DNA of 64,000 bases, taken from contig CADECM010000003.1 of NCBI GenBank assembly GCA_902825845.1, forward strand, positions 75,028 to 139,027, written 5' to 3'. The position numbers and the translations under genes are program-made. The notes under the pieces are model-generated. The model had not been told where the DNA came from, did no database searches, and saw nothing but the letters and a program-made list of their open reading frames with translations. Positions 1 through 7,759 of this stretch are shown piece after piece (the stretch's first letter is position 1; the number at the start of each line of letters is the position of its first letter). The DNA is from an uncultured beta proteobacterium (GTDB taxonomy: Bacteria; Pseudomonadota; Gammaproteobacteria; Burkholderiales; SG8-41).

Positions 1-30
1 GAAGCCTTGGTCAAGCGCTACCGCATGTGA
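1..30 (+). CDS. C-terminal end of an upstream gene (partial)
   Basis: An open frame enters from the left edge, reads EALVKRYRM and stops at TGA (28-30). Only nine residues are visible, so the product cannot be named. It lies 35 bases upstream of the next start, in the same direction, which suggests one transcription unit with the TcuA-like gene. Confidence 0.4.
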   Translation, partial: EALVKRYRM

Positions 31-65
31 TAAAACGGTTTGCCATTTCAAGGAGGAGAACAGGA

Positions 66-1547
66 ATGAAAGTGTACGATGTGGTGGTGGTAGGCAAAGG
101 CAATGCCGCGCTGTGCGCGGCGCTGTCGGCGCGCGACAAGGGTGCTACCGTAGCGATGCTGGAAGCAGCAGCCGTGGACGAGTCGGGCGGCAATAGCCGC
201 TTCGCGGGCGGGGTGATGCGATTTGCCTATAGCAAGGTCGAGGAATTGCAGCAGATCACTGAAATTCCGGAGGACGAAGCCAAAAACACCGACTGGGACA
301 GCAATACCATCGACGAGTTTTACGACGATCTGTACCGCGTCACCGCATTTCGCACCGATCCGAATCTGAGCGAAGCGCTGATCACCCAAAGTCACGCCGG
401 CATGGTGTGGCTGCGCAGCCAGGGCGCGTCATTCGTGCCGAATTATGGCGCGCAGTCGGCCATCGTCAACGGTAAGCGCAAGTTTTTCGGCCGTTTTCCC
501 CTGACCGTGAATGGCGGCGGCGCGGGGCTGGTGGAAGATCTGACCAAGACCGCGGGTAAAAAAGGCATCGAGATTTTTTACGAAACGCGCGCGATCTCGC
601 TGATTTACGATGGGGTGAAGGTCCAGGGTGTGCGCGCCAAGCAAAAGGGCGTGCCAGTCGAGTTCGGCGCCAAGGCGGTGGTGCTTGCCTGCGGCGGCTT
701 TGAAGCCAATCCCGAATGGCGCACGCGCTACCTGGGGCCGGGCTGGGAGCTGGCGAAAGTGCGCGGCACGCGTCACAACCTGGGCGAGGGCCTGAAGATG
801 GCGCTGGAGATCGGCGCCTGTCCGTACGGCAACTGGTCGGGACGGCATGCGGTGTCGTGGGAACGCCATGCGCCGGAATTTGGCATCGTTGAAAAATCGC
901 ATGACCCGTATCGCCATAGCTATCCGCTGTCGATCATGATCAATGCCGAGGGCAAGCGTTTCGTCGATGAAGGGCAGGATTTTTACAACTACACCTATGC
1001 CAAATACGGGGCCGAGGTGCTGCGCCAGAGCGGGCAGTATGCCTATCAGGTGTTCGATGCGAAGACCAAGCCGCTGCTGAAAAAGGAGTACAGCGGCCGC
1101 GAGGTGACCAGGTTCACGGGGAACACGCTGGAAGAACTGGCGGCCAAGCTGGAGGGCGTGGATGGCCAGCAGTTTCTCAAGACCGTGCGCGAATACAATG
1201 CCGCGGTGAAAACCGACGTGCCCTTCAGCCATGCGGTGCGCGACGGGCGCTGCACCGTGGGCATCGAACCGGTGAAGTCGAACTGGGCGAATGTGCTGGA
1301 TACGCCGCCATTCGAGGCCTATGGCGTGACCTGCGGCATCACCTTTACCTTCGGCGGCCTGCGCATTGATCACGAAACCGGGCAGGTGCTGGACCTTGGT
1401 TATCAGGGGATTCCGGGACTGTACGCGGCAGGTGAAATGGTCGGCGGCATTTTCTACTTCAACTATCCGGCGGGCACCGGACTGGTGTCGGGCACGGTGT
1501 TCGGGCGTATCGCGGGCAATGGTGCGGGGGATGCGGTAAAGCGCTGA
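66..1547 (+). CDS. FAD-dependent dehydrogenase, TcuA/fumarate-reductase flavoprotein family
   Basis: A flavoprotein of 493 residues. The N-terminus carries a dinucleotide-binding fold (VVVVGKGNAA, residues 6-15), followed by NSRFAGGVMRFAY, which resembles the substrate-side segment of tricarballylate dehydrogenases. The C-terminus has the FAD-closing motif GLYAAGEMVGGIFYFNYPAG typical of the fumarate reductase/succinate dehydrogenase flavoprotein superfamily. The start at 66 is preferred over an in-frame ATG at 27 because AAGGAGGAG lies at the right distance upstream and the fold begins at once. TcuA oxidises tricarballylate to cis-aconitate; the actual substrate here is not known. The next gene, a dehydrogenase, is co-directional. 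Confidence 0.85.
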   Translation: MKVYDVVVVGKGNAALCAALSARDKGATVAMLEAAAVDESGGNSRFAGGVMRFAYSKVEELQQITEIPEDEAKNTDWDSNTIDEFYDDLYRVTAFRTDPNLSEALITQSHAGMVWLRSQGASFVPNYGAQSAIVNGKRKFFGRFPLTVNGGGAGLVEDLTKTAGKKGIEIFYETRAISLIYDGVKVQGVRAKQKGVPVEFGAKAVVLACGGFEANPEWRTRYLGPGWELAKVRGTRHNLGEGLKMALEIGACPYGNWSGRHAVSWERHAPEFGIVEKSHDPYRHSYPLSIMINAEGKRFVDEGQDFYNYTYAKYGAEVLRQSGQYAYQVFDAKTKPLLKKEYSGREVTRFTGNTLEELAAKLEGVDGQQFLKTVREYNAAVKTDVPFSHAVRDGRCTVGIEPVKSNWANVLDTPPFEAYGVTCGITFTFGGLRIDHETGQVLDLGYQGIPGLYAAGEMVGGIFYFNYPAGTGLVSGTVFGRIAGNGAGDAVKR

Positions 1548-1706
1548 TGATCGTGCGACGTGAGGTGTGCGTCGCAACACCGGGGTCGCGGCGCAGTTGC
1601 ACACCGTTGGCTGGTGAGGTTGGTATTGGACGCGGTACTCACCCGCAATGAAACCGCGCCTTACGTTACACGCGTCATAGAGAATCAAACACTACGGAAA
1701 ATTGCC

Positions 1707-2744
1707 ATGAATCAAGCAACACCACCCAGCGACAAACTGGATGCCGACGAACCCGACACCATGCGCCTGACCGAGGCCGATGCGCGCGCCATCGGCGAAA
1801 CCGCGGTGCAGCGCATCGGGTATGGCGCGGAAGATGCGCGTATTGTTGTCGATCAGTTGATCGACAACATGCTGTGCGGCTACAAGTTTGCCGGACTGCC
1901 GCGTATTCTCGCGATGGCGGGTGATAAAAAACTCAAGCAAGGCCGCACACCCATCAAAGTGGTCAAGGAAACGCCGGTATCCGCGCTGATGGATGGCGGC
2001 AATAACGTCGGCTATGTGGCGTGCTATCACGCCGCGCACAAGGCGCTGGAAAAGGCCAGGGCACATGGCATCGCCTGCGTTGGCGTCTACAACAGCTATT
2101 ACAGCGGCCGCAACGCGTATTTTGTCGAGCAGATCGTGAAGCAGGGCTATGTGGCGATGCACTCGGCCAGCGCGCAGCCGCACGTGGTGCCGCCCGGCGC
2201 GACCCAGCCCGCGCTGGGCACCAATCCGATCTGCTTTGGTTTTCCATCGGAAGAAGGGCCGATAACCTTCGACATCGGCACCGCGTCGCTGATGTGGGGC
2301 GACATCATGCTGCACGCCCATCTTGGCGAACCGTTGCCTGAAGGCGTGGGCATCGATGCCCAGGGCAATCCCACGCGCGATGCCGCGGCGGCGCTCAAGG
2401 GCGGGGTGACGCCGTTCGGCGGCAAGGATTATGTCTACAAGGGCTACGGCCTGAGCTTTGCAATTCAGGCACTCGGCCTGCTGGCAGGCTCGTTTATCGC
2501 GCAAGGCGCGGTGCGTGACTATGGCTTTTTGTTCTGGGCGGTGAATCCGGACATCATGCTCCCCGGCAATGATTTCAAACAGCGCATGTCGCAGTACGTG
2601 CGAGAGATGAAAGCGCTGCCCAAACAGGCCGGCGTAAAGGAGATCCGCATCCCGTCAGAGCGGGCCAACAAGGAGCGCGAACGCCGCCGTGTCGAAGGTA
2701 TCGTGGTCAAGCGCAAGGTGATCGAGTCGCTGAAGGCGCTCTGA
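1707..2744 (+). CDS. Ldh_2 family (malate/L-lactate/sulfolactate dehydrogenase-like) oxidoreductase with altered active site
   Basis: A protein of 345 residues with the overall pattern of the Ldh_2 (YlbC/YiaK/DpkA) NAD(P)-dependent 2-oxoacid reductase family, for example the block PHVVPPGATQPALGTNPICF. The usual GHDSHGV-R motif appears here as GYKFAGLPR (residues 58-66), so the conserved His is Ala. The SNHFG-like motif reads NSYYSG. These changes suggest a divergent chemistry or substrate. The longer frame from 1560 is rejected because its first 49 codons do not resemble the family. The C-terminal tail is basic (RANKERERRRVEG). It follows the TcuA-like gene after 159 bases. Confidence 0.8.
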   Translation: MNQATPPSDKLDADEPDTMRLTEADARAIGETAVQRIGYGAEDARIVVDQLIDNMLCGYKFAGLPRILAMAGDKKLKQGRTPIKVVKETPVSALMDGGNNVGYVACYHAAHKALEKARAHGIACVGVYNSYYSGRNAYFVEQIVKQGYVAMHSASAQPHVVPPGATQPALGTNPICFGFPSEEGPITFDIGTASLMWGDIMLHAHLGEPLPEGVGIDAQGNPTRDAAAALKGGVTPFGGKDYVYKGYGLSFAIQALGLLAGSFIAQGAVRDYGFLFWAVNPDIMLPGNDFKQRMSQYVREMKALPKQAGVKEIRIPSERANKERERRRVEGIVVKRKVIESLKAL

Positions 2745-2793
2745 TGGATGCCGATGCGGGCGACCTCAAGGTTAAGGTCAACCGTTTTTTGAC

Positions 2794-2879
2794 TCAGATT
2801 TACGCAGATAAGATCAGGTGCGACACTCAGGATTTGCACGGTTTAATCTGCGTTCATCTGCGTAAATCTGCGTTGAACG
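2794..2879. repeat. Inverted repeat of CAGATTTACGCAGAT units
   Basis: The left arm contains CAGATTTACGCAGAT (about 2795-2809). The right arm (about 2843-2877) contains its reverse complement within several tandem ATCTGCGT-type units. The arms can form a stem around a loop of about 35 bases. It sits between the Ldh_2 gene and the exonuclease gene. A related but distinct element occurs at 44440-44520. Confidence 0.7.
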
Positions 2880-2910
2880 AACTTGATCTTCCTCGATGGA
2901 CCACGGATAA

Positions 2911-3501
2911 ATGACACAAACCGACCAACCCGAAATCTACGTCAGCACCGACGTCGAAACCGACGGGCCGATACCCGGTCCGCACTCCATGCTGTCGATG
3001 GGCTGCGCGGCGTATCTGCCGGACAAGACGCTGGTGAGTACCTTCAGCGTCAATCTCGAAACACTGCCCGGCGCCACCGGCCATCCGCGTACCATGGCGT
3101 GGTGGGAAACACAACAGGAAGCCTGGGCGGCGCACCGCCAGAATTGTGTGCCGCCGGAAAAAGGCATGGCTGAATGTGTGGCGTGGCTCAACGCGCTGCC
3201 TGGTCTGCCGGTGTTTGTGGGTATACCGGTGACCTTCGACTTCCTGTTCGTGCAGTGGTATCTGTTCAAGTTCACCCACAGCAGTCCGTTCCGGCATTCC
3301 GGCATCGATCTGCGCACGCTGGGCATGGCGCTCACCAATTCCAACTGGCAGAGTACGACCAAGGAGCGTCTGCCGCGGCGCTGGTGGGATCCGCTGCCGC
3401 ATACGCACGTGGCGCTGGATGATGCGCTGGAGCAGGGCGCGGTTTTTTGCAACATGCTGGCGGAACTGAAGCAGATGCATAAAAAGCTGGGTACCCGGTG
3501 A
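2911..3501 (+). CDS. DEDDh-type 3'-5' exonuclease family protein
   Basis: A protein of 196 residues that looks like a single RNase-T/DnaQ-like exonuclease domain. Exo I is visible as [12 protein letters not shown] near the N-terminus (acidic Asp and Glu of DxE), and [11 protein letters not shown] near the C-terminus matches the ExoIII HxAxxD motif. The family removes nucleotides from 3' ends using two metal ions. It is too small to carry a polymerase or partner domain. The function may be RNA or DNA trimming; the sequence does not decide. The start codon at 2911 is the first in frame; a weak GGA lies upstream. Confidence 0.75.
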   Translation: MTQTDQPEIYVSTDVETDGPIPGPHSMLSMGCAAYLPDKTLVSTFSVNLETLPGATGHPRTMAWWETQQEAWAAHRQNCVPPEKGMAECVAWLNALPGLPVFVGIPVTFDFLFVQWYLFKFTHSSPFRHSGIDLRTLGMALTNSNWQSTTKERLPRRWWDPLPHTHVALDDALEQGAVFCNMLAELKQMHKKLGTR

Positions 3502-3523
3502 GCGGATGGCATGTCTTTGTAGG

Positions 3524-3546
3524 TATATGTTTTTAAACAATAATTT
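3524..3546 (+). repeat. AT-rich dispersed element, copy A
   Basis: TATATGTTTTTAAACAAT followed by AATTT, directly abutting the ATG of the next gene (3547). It shares the 14-base core TGTTTTTAAACAAT with the copy at 44371. The gene has no Shine-Dalgarno sequence, so this element forms its whole immediate leader. Confidence 0.7.
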
Positions 3547-4476
3547 ATGAAAATATTGGTAATGGGTTCAGGCGGCGTGGGCGGCCTGTTTGGCGGGCGT
3601 CTGGCGCACAGCGGCTGCGACGTCACCTTTGTCGCGCGCGGCGCGCATCTGGCGGCGATGCGCGAACACGGTTTGCTGCTGGAGAGTGAGGCGCACGGCG
3701 ATACGCTGCTGAATCCCGTCAAGGTCACTGACGATCCCTTGTCCGCAGGCACGCCCGATCTGATCCTGTTCGCGGTCAAGCTATGGGATACCGAAGCGGT
3801 GGCGCGCTCGCTGCAGCCCATCGTCGGCCCGGATACCGCGGTGCTGTCGCTGCAGAATGGCGTGGTTAAGGATGACATTCTGCGCGGCGTATTCGGCGAA
3901 AAAGCGCTGATGGGCGGCGTAGCCTATGTCGGCACGCATATCGCGCGCCCCGGTGTGATCCATCAGGTCGGCCCGCTGCAGCGGCTGGTGTTCGGCGAAT
4001 ATGATGGCGGCCGATCCGCGCGCGCCGAGGGGTTGCTGGCAGCCCTGCTCCGAGCCGGCATACAGGCCGAATTGTCGGCTGACGTGCGTGTTGCCATTTG
4101 GGAGAAGTACGCGTTTCTGGTCGGCTTGTCGGGTGCCACGGCCAGCATGCGCAGCACCATCGGTCCGGTGCGCGAGCATCCGCAGACGCGCGCTTTTTTG
4201 CACGATCTGATGCGGGAGGCGGTGGCCGTGGGGCGCGCGTTGGGCGTCGCGCTCCCCGAAAACTATGCCGACGAGCGCTTGAAATTTGCCGACAGCGTGC
4301 CGGCGACCATGGATTCCTCGCTGCACCACGATCTGCGAAACGGCAATCGGCTGGAAGTTGAATGGCTTGCGGGCGGCGTGGTGCAACTGGGCCGCAAGGC
4401 GGGCGTGCCCACGCCCTGCAATCGCGCGGTGTGGGATGTGCTGGCGCTGCATGCGAATGGACGCCGAGCCGCGTAA
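3547..4476 (+). CDS. 2-dehydropantoate 2-reductase (ApbA/PanE) family protein
   Basis: A protein of 309 residues with the complete ApbA/PanE layout: an N-terminal NADP-binding Rossmann fold (GSGGVGGLFGGRL, residues 7-19), AVKLWDTEAV, LQNGV, and a helical C-domain with the catalytic-lysine block WEKYAF (Lys187). The family reduces ketopantoate to pantoate, but many bacteria carry paralogues acting in catabolism, so pantothenate synthesis is not certain. The start is fixed by the fold beginning at residue 2. There is no ribosome-binding site: the ATG is preceded by an AT-rich dispersed element. Confidence 0.85.
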   Translation: MKILVMGSGGVGGLFGGRLAHSGCDVTFVARGAHLAAMREHGLLLESEAHGDTLLNPVKVTDDPLSAGTPDLILFAVKLWDTEAVARSLQPIVGPDTAVLSLQNGVVKDDILRGVFGEKALMGGVAYVGTHIARPGVIHQVGPLQRLVFGEYDGGRSARAEGLLAALLRAGIQAELSADVRVAIWEKYAFLVGLSGATASMRSTIGPVREHPQTRAFLHDLMREAVAVGRALGVALPENYADERLKFADSVPATMDSSLHHDLRNGNRLEVEWLAGGVVQLGRKAGVPTPCNRAVWDVLALHANGRRAA

Positions 4477-4522
4477 GCACGCGACTTAGGCCGCGATCAA
4501 TGCACGCGGCGGCCAGCGCGAA

Positions 4523-5374
4523 TCAGCCGCCGCCTTTTCTGCGCTGATTCGCGATGACCAGCGCAATGCCGCCGAGGATGGCCGTGGATGCCAATATCAG
4601 GCGCAGACTTAACGGTTCGCCGAGAAACAGGATGCCGCCAGCCGCGGCTATCGCCGGCACACTGAGTTGCACGGTGGCGGCGGCGGTGGATTTCAGCGCA
4701 GGCAGGGCGCTGTACCAGATCGCATAGCCCAGTCCGGAAGCGAGTGCGCCGGATGCGATGGCATATCCAAATCCCGCTGCATCGAACGTGGCTGCGTGCA
4801 GGTTCAGCACGCTCAGGGCAAGCGCTATCGGTACCGTGCGCAAAAAATTGCCCGCGGTGACGCGTGTTGGATCGCCGGCGCCCTTACCGCGCAGCGAATA
4901 GACACCCCAGGCCATGCCGGCGCCGATCATGAGCAGCGCCCCCGTTAGCGGCGGCGCGGACACGCCCGGCAGCAGCAGGCCGATCAGGCCCGCGAGTGCC
5001 ATCGCCAGACCCGCCAGTTGCAGCCCGTGCAGCCGTTCGCCGCTCCACATGCCGTAGCCGATCATGGTTGCCTGCACCGCGCCGAAAAGCAGGAGCGCGC
5101 CTGTGCCGGCCGACAGGCTCACGTAGGCAAACGAAAATGCCGCGGCATAGGCAAACAATGCCAGTGCCGATAACCAGTTGCCATGGCCTGCCGCCGAGGC
5201 GCGCGTCAGGCGCACCACCAGCCACAGCATCAGTGCACCCGATGCAAGGCGCACCGTGATGAAGCTCGCGGGGTCGATGCTGGTGTGCTTGAGCGCGACG
5301 CGGCACAGCAGCGAATTTCCGGCGAAGGCAATCATCGCCAGCGTCGTCAGGACAATGATACGTGCTGGGGTCAT
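4523..5374 (-). CDS. EamA/DMT-superfamily transporter
   Basis: A membrane protein of 283 residues with about ten hydrophobic segments in two EamA repeats. The first begins RIIVLTTLAMIAFAGNSLLC; the second ends with LFLGEPLSLRLILASTAILGG, the GEP-type loop typical of EamA proteins. Such proteins usually export metabolites or amino acids. The longer frame to 6193 is rejected because it runs antisense through the Bug receptor gene; the ATG at 5374 begins the first membrane helix. It is convergent with the PanE-like gene and divergent from the Bug gene. Confidence 0.85.
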   Translation of the reverse strand: MTPARIIVLTTLAMIAFAGNSLLCRVALKHTSIDPASFITVRLASGALMLWLVVRLTRASAAGHGNWLSALALFAYAAAFSFAYVSLSAGTGALLLFGAVQATMIGYGMWSGERLHGLQLAGLAMALAGLIGLLLPGVSAPPLTGALLMIGAGMAWGVYSLRGKGAGDPTRVTAGNFLRTVPIALALSVLNLHAATFDAAGFGYAIASGALASGLGYAIWYSALPALKSTAAATVQLSVPAIAAAGGILFLGEPLSLRLILASTAILGGIALVIANQRRKGGG

Positions 5375-5527
5375 GTTGAGTGTCCCGGCCACACGCGTGC
5401 GGCCTGGCGCGTTTGCCGGTCGTCGGTGTGGCACGGGCAATTGTGCCACGTGATTTGACCCTGCGCGCAATGACACCGATACTACGGTGCAACAAAAATC
5501 GTTGAAAAGACCATGAGAGGAACCGGT

Positions 5528-6517
5528 ATGGATGTTCCCGTGAAGGATGGTGTACCCGGTGCTGCCGCAATGGCCATCGCGGTTCTGGTGATGATGCCGT
5601 GCGCGCTGCACGCGCAATCCTGGCCGGTGCGTCCGATACGCTACATCGTGCCGTTTCCGCCGGGCGGCGGCACGGACGTTTCGGCGCGCGCGTTGGGTTC
5701 GTCGATTTCGGCTGCGCTGGGGCAGCAGGTGGTGATCGAAAATCGCTCGGGCGCCGGCGGGCTGATCGGTTCGGAGGTGGCGGCCAAGTCGCCGCCCGAC
5801 GGCTACACCCTGCTGCAGGCGACCGTGGCGCAGGTGTCCATTGCCCCGCATCTGGGGCTGAAACTTGCCTTCGATCCGCCGAAGGATCTGGCGCCGGTAA
5901 CGCTCACCGGCGATATTTTCAACGTGCTGGTGGTGCACCCGGCGTTGCCGGTGCGTTCGGTGGCCGATTTGGTGGCACTGGCGAAAAAGCGTCCGGGCAG
6001 TCTGAATTTTGCGTCGTCCGGCGTTGGCGTGCCCGATCATCTGGCCGGCGAGTTGTTCCAGATCGTCACCGGCACGAAAATGGTTCATGTGCCGTACAAA
6101 GGCGGTCCACTGGCGATGGTGGATCTGGTGTCCGGCAATGTGCAACTGATGTTTTCCACCGTGGCATCGGGGATCGGCATGGTGCGTGCGCAAAAATTGC
6201 GCCCGCTGGCCATCACCAACAGCTTGCGGTTTTCCGGCTTGCCGGATTTGCCGACGATCGCGCAGGCCGGCTTGCCGGGCTGCGAAGTCAACAACTGGAC
6301 CGGCGTGTTCGTGCCGGCAGCGACGCCACGGGCCATCGTGACGCGCCTGAACGGTGTATTGGTGAAGGCTGCGGCCGTGCCCGAAACGAAGTCACTGTTG
6401 CTGCAATCCGGCATTGGCGCCCGAACCAACACGCCCGAACAGTTTGCGCAATTCGTGCAGGCAGAGTCGGCCAAGTGGCAAAAGGTGATCCGCGATGCGA
6501 AGGTGACGGCGCGCTGA
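5528..6517 (+). CDS. Bug/TctC-type periplasmic solute-binding receptor
   Basis: A protein of 329 residues. A hydrophobic signal peptide ends near ALHAQSWP, followed by the Bug hallmarks RYIVPFPPGGGTDVSARAL and GAGGLIGSEVAAKSPPDGYTLL, then HVPYKGGPLAMVDLVSG and a C-terminal FAQFVQAESAKWQKVI. Bug receptors bind carboxylates in the periplasm for tripartite tricarboxylate transporters. No TctA or TctB gene is in the window, so it is an orphan receptor. The start at 5528 is chosen because AGAGGAA lies 5 bases upstream; the ATG at 5513 overlaps that site. Confidence 0.9.
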   Translation: MDVPVKDGVPGAAAMAIAVLVMMPCALHAQSWPVRPIRYIVPFPPGGGTDVSARALGSSISAALGQQVVIENRSGAGGLIGSEVAAKSPPDGYTLLQATVAQVSIAPHLGLKLAFDPPKDLAPVTLTGDIFNVLVVHPALPVRSVADLVALAKKRPGSLNFASSGVGVPDHLAGELFQIVTGTKMVHVPYKGGPLAMVDLVSGNVQLMFSTVASGIGMVRAQKLRPLAITNSLRFSGLPDLPTIAQAGLPGCEVNNWTGVFVPAATPRAIVTRLNGVLVKAAAVPETKSLLLQSGIGARTNTPEQFAQFVQAESAKWQKVIRDAKVTAR

Positions 6518-6616
6518 ACGTACTCACGGCGTCTTGAAGGCGTGATAACTCCGGCCCATGATCCATCAATCCTGTGCCGGCGCGATGAAACCGGTCGTGC
6601 GCCGAAGCACCAGAGA

Positions 6617-6652
6617 TATTTTATAAACTATTGATTTTAAACAATTTATTTT
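6617..6652 (+). repeat. AT-rich dispersed element, copy B
   Basis: It contains ATTGATTTTAAACAAT (6630-6645), identical over 16 bases to the copy at 39461-39476. It lies 18 bases upstream of the signal-less Bug gene at 6671, in the same orientation. Confidence 0.75.
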
Positions 6653-6670
6653 CTTGGGGGCGATGCCGAT

Positions 6671-7621
6671 ATGAGCGCCGAAAACACAGCATCCAACGCC
6701 ATCGGCGCCTGGCGCCCGTCGCGCGAGGTGGAGATGATCGTGGGCACGCCAGCCGGCGGCGGACAGGACCGGCCTGCGCGCATGTTGATACGGATACTCG
6801 CCGACGCCGGCATCGTGGATGTGCCGATGAAGGTTACCAACATCGGCGGCAAGGGCGGCGGCAATGCGTGGGATGCATTGCGCGCCCGCGGGGCAGACGG
6901 GCATGTGTTGTCGATCAGCGCGCCGCCATTGGTGAACAACCGCATCCTGGGTGTGAGCGATTTCGATTACGAGGTGTGTCCGCCGCTGGCGAATCTCTAT
7001 ACCGAGTACCTGGCGTTTATCGTGCGTACGGATTCGCCGCTCAATGATGCGAAGGCGTTGCTGGCACAGTTGAAGGCGAACCCGGCCGCGCTGACGGTGG
7101 CGTTGGCCACCGCCGTGGGCAGCACCAATCATCTGGCAATGGGCAAGATCGTGCAGCATCTGGGCGGCGATCCGCGGCAACTGCAGTTGCGCGTGTTCGA
7201 GTCGGCGCTGCACGCGGTTGACGATGTGGTGGCGGGCAACGCGCCACTGGGCGTGATCTCGGCGGTGAGTACGCGCAAGGCGCTGGCGGAGGGCACAGTG
7301 CGGCTGCTTGCGGTGTCATCGCCCGAGCGCATGGCCGGCGAATTTGCGGCCGCGCCCACATGGCATGAACTGGCCGTGCCGTGCGTCATGGGCCAGTGGC
7401 GTGGCGTGCTGGGCACGCCGGGCATCACTGCCGCGCAGACCGCGTACTGGCAACAGGCGCTCGCCGCAGCGGTCAACCAACCGGCGTGGAAGGCGGAGCT
7501 TGCCGCGAACAGCTGGTCGGATCAATTTCTGACCGGCGCGCCGCTGCGCGCTTTTCTCGATGGCGAACGCGCGCTGACGGCGGAATTGTTGCGTGTGTTG
7601 GGACTGCTCAAAGCGGCGTGA
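6671..7621 (+). CDS. Bug/TctC-family protein lacking a signal peptide
   Basis: A protein of 316 residues with the receptor fold of the Bug family (EMIVGTPAGGGQDRPARML, then NIGGKGGGNAWDAL and GADGHVLSISAPP). Unlike normal family members it starts MSAENTASNAIGAWRPSREV with no hydrophobic leader. In-frame extension upstream meets a TAA at 6638 inside an AT-rich repeat, so a hidden signal peptide is excluded unless there is a sequence error. A GGGGG run about ten bases before the ATG can serve as ribosome-binding site. The protein may be cytoplasmic, non-functional, or truncated when the repeat arrived. It follows another Bug gene directly. Confidence 0.8.
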   Translation: MSAENTASNAIGAWRPSREVEMIVGTPAGGGQDRPARMLIRILADAGIVDVPMKVTNIGGKGGGNAWDALRARGADGHVLSISAPPLVNNRILGVSDFDYEVCPPLANLYTEYLAFIVRTDSPLNDAKALLAQLKANPAALTVALATAVGSTNHLAMGKIVQHLGGDPRQLQLRVFESALHAVDDVVAGNAPLGVISAVSTRKALAEGTVRLLAVSSPERMAGEFAAAPTWHELAVPCVMGQWRGVLGTPGITAAQTAYWQQALAAAVNQPAWKAELAANSWSDQFLTGAPLRAFLDGERALTAELLRVLGLLKAA

Positions 7622-7759
7622 CGCCGCAGCGGACGCGCTGGATTTTGGTGTAGCATCAATGCGATAACACCAACACCGTGAATCGCCTGCAATCGCAATC
7701 GCGAGCCACGGGACTTGCCCCGACAATCCGAACGACACGTTGCAACGACGGAGCTGGAA

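Noticed and set aside
4518-4552. Hairpin GCGAATCAG...CTGATTCGC near the EamA stop
   Set aside because: It overlaps the coding end and lacks a U-tract, so it is not called as a terminator.
4523-6193. A 556-codon minus-strand frame
   Set aside because: Only the part up to 5374 codes for the EamA transporter. The rest runs antisense through the Bug receptor gene and is low-complexity.
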